From: CAZZGX01 sp964653715
Lineage (GTDB): Bacteria > Patescibacteriota > Minisyncoccia > Ryanbacterales > GWA2-47-10b
DNA length: 9,379 nucleotides
NCBI GenBank assembly: GCA_964653715.1
Contig: CAZZGX010000044.1
Coordinates: 1 to 9,379, forward strand
Reading direction: 5' to 3'
Under the pieces are notes generated by a model. The model did not search any database. It was given only the letters and a program-made list of their open reading frames with translations, and was not told the origin of the DNA. Every line of letters begins with the position of its first letter. Position 1 is the stretch's first letter. A program made the translations under genes and the position numbers. Of the stretch, positions 6,292 through 9,379 are shown piece after piece.

Positions 6292-7134
6292 CTATTTCAA
6301 AAATCCAGATTTGGTAAAGATGTCTCGAGGCGACATAGTCATAGTTTCTTTCCACAGAAGAGTAGGATAGTGATTGAAAAAGGAAGTAATAATAAAATAG
6401 CCGATAGTATATCCCGTCCATAAAGTATATTTTTCGTTGCCAAAAAAAACAGCGCGATAAACGTTTTTATCAGTCGACTGCAGCATACCCTCCGATTTCA
6501 TCTCCACTAATAAGCCCTTGGATTGCTTTAGATCCAAGACTTTTGTCCAGGGTGCCCGTTCGCCGCCAACGGTTTGTTCACGGAAATGCTCAGCCAATCC
6601 TTCAAAAATCATTGAATCGAGTAAGGACTCGCATTTGTTGTATCTCAGAAATACCGAATGATTAAACTCGTGACTGACGGTTCCAACCAAAGCTTTTTCC
6701 CACCGCTGGTTGAGGGGATTTACAAACACCAAGATCGTATTTTTCCACGGAGTATAACCAGTTGTGCCGGACATTCTTTCTTTAACGAACCTACTGAATG
6801 TGGGGAAGATAAAAATGTGAACGGTACCACTAGGCAGTGTGTTAGAGCATGGGATGACCGCTTTTTTAATTGCCTTAATTATCTTCTCTCTATCTAAAGC
6901 AAGTTTAAAAATTTCATTGTCACTTTCTTTTTCGCCAAAAACCGTTCCCATTAGGTAATCGTGGAGCGCGGCTTTGGTACTGAAACCAGCATAACCAATT
7001 GACGTTTCTGTAATATCCTTCGACAAATACAAAACCAACCGCTTTTTGTCTATGTCGGTTAGATCATAGTCAAAATTCTGCTGATAAACACGAGCGGTCG
7101 CGTTGTCTCCGCTTTTTATTATTTCCGTTTTCAT
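6292..7134 (-). CDS. DUF2268-like putative zinc metalloprotease
   Basis: The 280-aa protein carries an HExxH zinc site, VSHEFNHS (His155, Glu156, His159), and a downstream acidic helix, IFEGLAEHF (Glu178), as expected for the third ligand in the DUF2268 predicted Zn-dependent protease family. The following segment GGERAPWTKVL also fits that family. There is no signal peptide or obvious membrane anchor, though FIITSFFN near the end is hydrophobic. It is convergent with the RiPP operon, with stops almost touching the terminator, and has its own promoter at about 7173. A leader peptidase role is a location-based inference; such proteases are not standard TOMM partners. The start ATG 7134 overlaps the stop of a 7-codon upstream ORF (ATGA), and the Shine-Dalgarno AAGGAG serves that ORF rather than this gene, so translation is probably coupled. 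Confidence 0.85.
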   Translation of the reverse strand: MKTEIIKSGDNATARVYQQNFDYDLTDIDKKRLVLYLSKDITETSIGYAGFSTKAALHDYLMGTVFGEKESDNEIFKLALDREKIIKAIKKAVIPCSNTLPSGTVHIFIFPTFSRFVKERMSGTTGYTPWKNTILVFVNPLNQRWEKALVGTVSHEFNHSVFLRYNKCESLLDSMIFEGLAEHFREQTVGGERAPWTKVLDLKQSKGLLVEMKSEGMLQSTDKNVYRAVFFGNEKYTLWTGYTIGYFIITSFFNHYPTLLWKETMTMSPRDIFTKSGFLK

Positions 7135-7154
7135 TGACGCGTAGTAACTTTCAT
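7131..7154 (-). CDS. Seven-codon upstream ORF coupled to the protease
   Basis: ATG at 7154 reads MKVTTRQ and stops at TGA (7133-7131), whose TGA shares ATGA with the protease start at 7134. A perfect AAGGAG (plus-strand CTCCTT, 7161-7166) is six bases before this ATG but 26 bases from the protease ATG, too far to serve it directly. Ribosomes would load here and restart on the protease. It could instead mark a frameshifted true N-terminus, but the preceding bases encode nothing recognisable. Confidence 0.45.
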   Translation of the reverse strand: MKVTTRQ

Positions 7155-7172
7155 TGAGAACTCCTTGCCAAA

Positions 7173-7178
7173 ATTATA
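7173..7178 (-). promoter_or_regulatory. -10 box of the protease gene
   Basis: A perfect TATAAT on the minus strand (plus ATTATA, 7173-7178), followed by TTTTGGCAAGGAG, places a start near 7166. The -35 region (ATGAGA, 17-base spacing) is weak. Confidence 0.5.
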
Positions 7179-7206
7179 CCAAAAATCCCGCTTTTTCTCA
7201 TTCAGA

Positions 7207-7482
7207 TGTAACGTGGAGTTTATGAAGGTTGCCGTCGAGAAAAAAGAAAACGCCATTGTCGTTTCAGTTGAAAATTCCGGCTTGGGCGTATCGGAGGAAC
7301 TTGTGCCGCATCTGTTTGACGAATTCGTGCGCGAGGAGCGCGTCAAAAAATTAGTGCGCGGCACGGGCTTGGGGCTTTTCATTGCCCGAAAAGTTGTCGA
7401 AGCGCACGGCGGAAAACTTTGGGCGGAAAGCGAAGGCGAAGGAAAGGGGAGTACGTTCTTTGTGGAGATGAAGACGGCATAA
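7207..7482 (+). pseudogene. Histidine kinase HATPase fragment (tail 2)
   Basis: An open frame ending at TAA 7482 reads from about MKVAVEKKENAIVVSVENSG (ATG 7222) through VPHLFDEFVREE, GTGLGLFIARK, VVEAHGGKLWAES and GKGSTFFVEMKTA. This is the G1, F and G2 part of a HATPase_c domain. It lacks the N-box, HisKA helix and all sensor parts, so it cannot be a working kinase. It is clearly homologous to the intact kinase over the same stretch but with many substitutions, so it came from a paralog. It is the longest of the tail fragments and shows no frameshift. A short regulatory protein made from ATG 7222 is a remote alternative. Confidence 0.75.
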
Positions 7483-7520
7483 GTATTTGCCCCGATGGCT
7501 TAATCCGGCGCCTGTCTGAT

Positions 7521-7548
7521 TTGACATACTAACGTGTTGGTCTAAAAT
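7521..7548 (+). promoter_or_regulatory. Strong promoter of the first coiled-coil gene
   Basis: TTGACA (7521-7526), 16 bases, TAAAAT (7543-7548): a near-consensus housekeeping promoter. The start point would be near 7555, only about eight bases before ATG 7563, giving an almost leaderless mRNA. The motif TTTGACATAC is repeated at the promoter at 8168. Confidence 0.7.
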
Positions 7549-7562
7549 TGAAGCATATAGAC

Positions 7563-7925
7563 ATGGCGGAACTTACAAGAAAATATCTCAAAGAAGTTTT
7601 TGCGGAGTCGCTTGAGCCATTTGCAAAAGCGGTTCAAGAGGATTTCCGCGCGGTTAATACTCGCCTTGACAAGGTAAATACTCGCTTTGACCAAGTAAAT
7701 ACCCGCCTCGACAAGATAGACGATCGGTTTGATGGACTTGACGAAAGGATGGAATCCGTGGAAGCGGATGTAAAATGGATGAAAGAAAATGCAGGCGAGT
7801 TATTTGCGAAACTGGATCGATTTATAGCCATTTTGGAAAAGAACGAGCAGGAAATATTGATGCTATCCGCGCAGATGAAAAGATTGGAAGAGCGAGTTGA
7901 GAAGTTGGAATCCCACCGGAAGTAG
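7563..7925 (+). CDS. Heptad-repeat coiled-coil protein (paralog A)
   Basis: A 120-aa hydrophilic protein, almost all coiled coil, with no signal peptide or membrane segment. After MAELTRKYLKEVFAESLEP come five heptads encoded by 21-base units from 7653: VNTRLDK, VNTRFDQ, VNTRLDK, IDDRFDG, LDERMES, then VEADVKWMKEN and a second coil MLSAQMKRLEERVEKLES. I start it at ATG 7563 because the paralog at 8526 starts at the same residue with the same preceding ATATAGAC. A TTG at 7548 would fall upstream of the transcription start. No Shine-Dalgarno is present. Function is unknown; a scaffold, oligomerisation or tail-fibre-like role is possible. From 7734 to 7856 it is base-for-base identical to 8697-8819. 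A kinase-tail fragment begins right after its stop. Confidence 0.82.
   Translation: MAELTRKYLKEVFAESLEPFAKAVQEDFRAVNTRLDKVNTRFDQVNTRLDKIDDRFDGLDERMESVEADVKWMKENAGELFAKLDRFIAILEKNEQEILMLSAQMKRLEERVEKLESHRK
7653..7757 (+). repeat. Five 21-base heptad units in paralog A
   Basis: Five in-frame 21-base units encode (V/I/L)-(N/D)-(T/D/E)-R-(L/F/M)-(D/E)-x. The first three are close to one another at the DNA level, the last two more diverged. Confidence 0.8.
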
Positions 7926-7929
7926 TTGG

Positions 7930-8095
7930 TTTTTGTTCATCCGTGACGAAAAAGTGAAACAAAAAATTCTGGGCACGGGGCTTGGGACTTTTCATCGCCC
8001 GAAAAGTTGTCGAAGCCCACGGCGGAAGAATTTTTGCTGAATCAAATGGAGAAGGAAAAGGATCGACGTTTTCAGTAATGTTGCCGATGATTTAA
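7930..8095 (+). pseudogene. Histidine kinase C-terminal fragment with frameshifts (tail 3)
   Basis: Starting five bases after the coiled-coil stop, the sequence encodes FIRDEKVKQKILGTGLG. After one extra base (A 7987) it continues as LFIARKVVEAHGGRIFAES, then NGEGKGSTFSVMLPMI and TAA 8093-8095. Compared with the intact kinase, about five bases also seem missing near 7935, where LFEEF should be. From 8063 to 8163 it matches 2512-2612 of the intact gene and its downstream hairpin with five mismatches, while upstream it is more diverged. It is a broken copy with a recently shared 3' end. Confidence 0.8.
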
Positions 8096-8101
8096 TCGCC
8101 A

Positions 8102-8135
8102 AACATTCCAACATTCTTGAGAATGTTGGAATGTT
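8102..8135 (+). terminator. Second copy of the kinase-end hairpin
   Basis: Same 15-bp stem as at 2551-2584 with one change at the apex, again seven bases after a kinase TAA and again with the T run about ten bases away. It would partly insulate the next promoter (8168) from read-through. Confidence 0.55.
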
Positions 8136-8167
8136 GTTGTATGATTTTTTGCGGAGCTGAAGATGGT

Positions 8168-8195
8168 TTGACATACGGGGTGGGCGGCGTAAGAT
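8168..8195 (+). promoter_or_regulatory. Promoter giving a leaderless mRNA
   Basis: TTGACA (8168-8173), 16 bases, TAAGAT (8190-8195). The expected start point, seven bases after the -10 box, coincides with the ATG at 8202, and there is no Shine-Dalgarno. Shares TTTGACATAC and the 16-base spacing with the promoter at 7521. Confidence 0.7.
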
Positions 8196-8201
8196 CATAA
8201 C

Positions 8202-8507
8202 ATGAAAGCGAATGGGCAAAATTTAAAAGAGGTTCTTCGAGAACAGAGAGAGGAATATCAGCGTTTTCTTGGCGTCCTCGCTGAAAATTTTGAATCGCAG
8301 GTGAAACTGATTGCGGAGTCCATGGAGGGCATACAACAGCAACTTATATCTATCAGGGACATGGTGGCAAAAAATACGGAAGATATCGAGGAGATAAAAT
8401 CTGAGTTGCATATTGTAAGAAGCGACGAAGTGAGACACGTCTCGCGCGAGGAGGTAGAGCTTCTTGAGAAACGAATCGCAAGACTTGAAAAAGTGCGAGG
8501 GAAGTAA
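8202..8507 (+). CDS. Small coiled-coil protein, unknown
   Basis: A 101-aa, highly charged, helical protein. Residues ~7-35 (LKEVLREQREEYQRFLGVL) and ~41-98 (ESMEGIQQQLISIRDM, EDIEEIKSELHIV, EEVELLEKRIARLEKV) have the spacing of two coiled coils. It has no signal peptide, cysteines or membrane segment. It is not a close relative of the two heptad-repeat proteins around it but is alike in size and design. ATG 8202 coincides with the predicted transcription start. The next gene follows after 18 bases with no promoter of its own, so the two are probably one operon and may form a mixed coiled coil. Confidence 0.78.
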   Translation: MKANGQNLKEVLREQREEYQRFLGVLAENFESQVKLIAESMEGIQQQLISIRDMVAKNTEDIEEIKSELHIVRSDEVRHVSREEVELLEKRIARLEKVRGK

Positions 8508-8525
8508 TTATTAAAAAATATAGAC

Positions 8526-8888
8526 ATGGCGGAAATTACAAGAAAAGATCTCAAAAAGGTTTTTGCCGAGTCGCTTGAGCCACTTGCGAAAGCAGTTCAG
8601 GCGGATTTCCGCGCAGTTAATACCCGCCTCGACAAAGTAGATACCCGCCTCGACAAAATGGATGGTCGGTTTGACAAAATGGATGGTCGGTTTGACGGAC
8701 TTGACGAAAGGATGGAATCCGTGGAAGCGGATGTAAAATGGATGAAAGAAAATGCAGGCGAGTTATTTGCGAAACTGGATCGATTTATAGCCATTTTGGA
8801 AAAGAACGAGCAGGAAATAGTAATGCTCTCCGCGCAAGTGAAAAGATTGGAAGATCGAGTTGAAAAGCTTGAGGTGCGTCATCGCTGA
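8526..8888 (+). CDS. Heptad-repeat coiled-coil protein (paralog B)
   Basis: A 120-aa paralog of the protein at 7563-7925, the same length once both are started at MAE. After MAEITRKDLKKVFAESLEP it has VNTRLDK, VDTRLDK, MDGRFDK, MDGRFDG, LDERMES, then VEADVKWMKEN and the C-terminal coil MLSAQVKRLEDRVEKLEV. The third and fourth heptads are encoded by a perfect tandem 21-base repeat (8655-8696), so they arose by recent slippage or unequal exchange. The stretch 8697-8819 is identical to paralog A while the 5' third differs at many positions. It has no Shine-Dalgarno, and is likely co-transcribed with the gene at 8202. Its last codons run into another kinase fragment. Function unknown. Confidence 0.82.
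   Translation: MAEITRKDLKKVFAESLEPLAKAVQADFRAVNTRLDKVDTRLDKMDGRFDKMDGRFDGLDERMESVEADVKWMKENAGELFAKLDRFIAILEKNEQEIVMLSAQVKRLEDRVEKLEVRHR
8655..8696 (+). repeat. Perfect tandem 21-base repeat in paralog B
   Basis: Two adjacent identical 21-base units (8655-8675 and 8676-8696), beginning AAAATGGATGG and ending TTTGAC, keep frame and heptad phase. Paralog A has two diverged units here instead. Confidence 0.9.
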
Positions 8889-8895
8889 TTTTCGT

Positions 8896-9010
8896 GTCAC
8901 CGGCTTGGGGTTCTACATCGCGCGGAAAATTATGGAAGCCCACGGAGGGATGTTATGGGCAGAGTCCGCGGGCGAGGGTAAGTTTCTATGTCAAACTCAA
9001 AAAGATTTAG
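8896..9010 (+). pseudogene. Histidine kinase C-terminal fragment (tail 4)
   Basis: Beginning within eight bases of the coiled-coil stop, the frame reads VTGLGFYIARKIMEAHGG, then MLWAESAGEG. About five bases are then missing (where KGS should be), and in the shifted frame SFYVKLKKI and TAG 9008-9010 follow. Homology starts at the G2 box, so only the last ~40 residues of a kinase are represented. The C-terminus differs from the intact gene, pointing to another paralog. Confidence 0.75.
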
Positions 9011-9012
9011 CT

Positions 9013-9038
9013 CGCCCTGCCTGCTGGCATGCAGGGCG
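9013..9038 (+). repeat. Palindromic repeat between two kinase fragments
   Basis: CGCCCTGC (9013-9020) and GCAGGGCG (9031-9038) are perfect 8-base inverted arms with a 10-base loop (CTGCTGGCAT). It lies two bases after the stop of tail 4 and its right arm blends into the Gly-Gly codons of tail 5, so it marks the junction. It resembles the short CTGCC/GGCAG-rich palindromes common in some bacterial genomes. Confidence 0.55.
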
Positions 9039-9109
9039 GCGAACTTTGGGCCGAGAGCGAAGGAGAGGGGAAGGGTTCACGCTTTTACGTTAAATTGAAA
9101 AAGTTATAA
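9035..9109 (+). pseudogene. Histidine kinase C-terminal fragment (tail 5)
   Basis: From the right arm of the palindrome the sequence reads GGELWAESEGEGKGSRFYVK, then LKKL and TAA at 9107-9109: the last 24 residues of a kinase. The ending is close to the FYVKLKKI of tail 4, so the two probably come from related paralogs. The preceding EAH codons have been replaced by the palindrome. Confidence 0.7.
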
Positions 9110-9117
9110 CTTCTATA

Positions 9118-9137
9118 GCTCCGAGGAGCACCTTTTT
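9118..9137 (+). terminator. Weak terminator-like hairpin
   Basis: GCTCC (9118-9122) and GGAGC (9125-9129), in effect a 4-bp stem with loop CGAG, followed by ACCTTTTTCT. It is short and may be weak. Two further small palindromes follow in the 132-base gap before the transposase: TGGGG-N4-CCCCA (9146-9159) and TTTCCCC-N6-GGGGAAA (9204-9223). I see no gene in the gap. Confidence 0.35.
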
Positions 9138-9241
9138 CTATACAATGGGGAGTACCCCACCGCAGACGTCCCTCTTTAACGGTCCCTGCCATGCGTATCG
9201 CCATTTCCCCATCCTAGGGGAAACCGCAATATGTATACGTG

Positions 9242-9379
9242 TTAACAGACGATAGGTTGTATAGACTTATTAAACTTCTTTTTCAAGAAATCCGCTGGCG
9301 TCAAATAATCAATTTGTTTCAGTCGGACTTCAAAGTTGTAGCGGTTTAGATATTCAATCAGCTTAATTTCCAAATCTTG
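9242..9379 (-). mobile_element. C-terminal end of an integrase-core (DDE) transposase, partial
   Basis: The minus strand is open from the window edge to TAA at 9244-9242 (45 codons). It reads LIEYLNRYNFEVRLKQ, then IDYLTPADFLKKKF and a short divergent tail. The pattern YN-x(n)-R-x-x-x-x-(L/I)DYLTPxxFL is the characteristic last segment of rve/DDE transposases of the IS3/IS481 type, where YNxxRPHxxLxYLTPxE is common. Here the Arg-Pro-His part is altered (EVRLKQ), so the element may be diverged. The catalytic DDE residues lie outside the window. I could not define the insertion sequence end or a target duplication in the flanking 130 bases. Confidence 0.6.

Noticed and set aside
5943..6370. Longer frames over the end of the synthetase and the precursor
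   Set aside because: The frame starting at 5943 contains the precursor, but the ATG at 6093 has the better site and lies outside the synthetase. The frame at 5948 crosses the terminator and the protease gene.
7653..8720. Repeats considered as a CRISPR array
   Set aside because: The 21-base units are contiguous, in frame and encode heptads; there are no spacers.
8860..9093. 77-codon frame joining the end of paralog B to kinase-like residues
   Set aside because: It starts inside the coiled-coil gene in another frame, follows kinase tail 4 only until its frameshift and then reads the palindrome and tail 5 out of frame.
9110..9241. Terminal inverted repeat of the insertion sequence
   Set aside because: GTTAAC near 9241 and several small palindromes are present, but without the other end of the element no inverted repeat or target duplication can be shown.
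1..9379. tRNA or rRNA genes and riboswitches
   Set aside because: No cloverleaf with a CCA-type end, no rRNA-like stretch and no conserved riboswitch core was found by eye; a covariance-model scan would be the decisive test.

Overview
The window looks like an accessory region of a Candidate Phyla Radiation (Patescibacteria, Parcubacteria-like) genome, probably metagenome-derived. The pointers are a membrane histidine kinase with the non-canonical H-box SHQVKSPL, several very short heptad-repeat coiled-coil proteins, poor or absent Shine-Dalgarno sites, short palindromic repeats in or beside coding sequence, and a transposase remnant at one edge. TGA is used as a stop. This placement is an inference from style; no marker gene is present.

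Layout. (1) 2-817 (-): an O-methyltransferase-like gene cut by the left edge, divergent from (2) 907-2544 (+): a complete multi-TM sensor histidine kinase (HK) followed by a long hairpin. (3) 2636-3112 (+): a stand-alone C39-like cysteine peptidase that runs straight into a fragment of an HK 3' end. (4) 3297-6291: a compact RiPP locus. A promoter with a dyad, a 58-aa orphan and a terminator come first. They are followed by one 750-aa protein joining an RRE/PqqD-like domain, a SagB-type FMN dehydrogenase and a YcaO cyclodehydratase, then 23 nt later a 43-aa Ser-rich, Cys-free candidate precursor with three in-frame stops and a strong terminator. (5) 6292-7134 (-): a convergent DUF2268-like zinc protease with its own promoter and a 7-codon upstream ORF. 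(6) 7207-9109: more HK 3'-end fragments alternating with three small coiled-coil genes, two of which share 123 identical bases. (7) 9242-9379 (-): the C-terminal end of an integrase-core transposase.

How it may work together. The RiPP locus predicts a linear azol(in)e (TOMM-type) pathway. The RRE holds the leader, YcaO cyclises Ser side chains to oxazolines using ATP, and SagB oxidises them to oxazoles. A protease then removes the leader; the DUF2268-like enzyme and the C39-like peptidase are the local candidates. No transporter or E1-like partner protein is visible.

The second theme is structural. At least five truncated HK tails, all reaching or nearly reaching the C-terminus but starting at different motifs, sit behind small cargo genes. 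This suggests the conserved HK 3' end has been used repeatedly as a recombination junction, with RiPP and coiled-coil modules inserted among HK copies.
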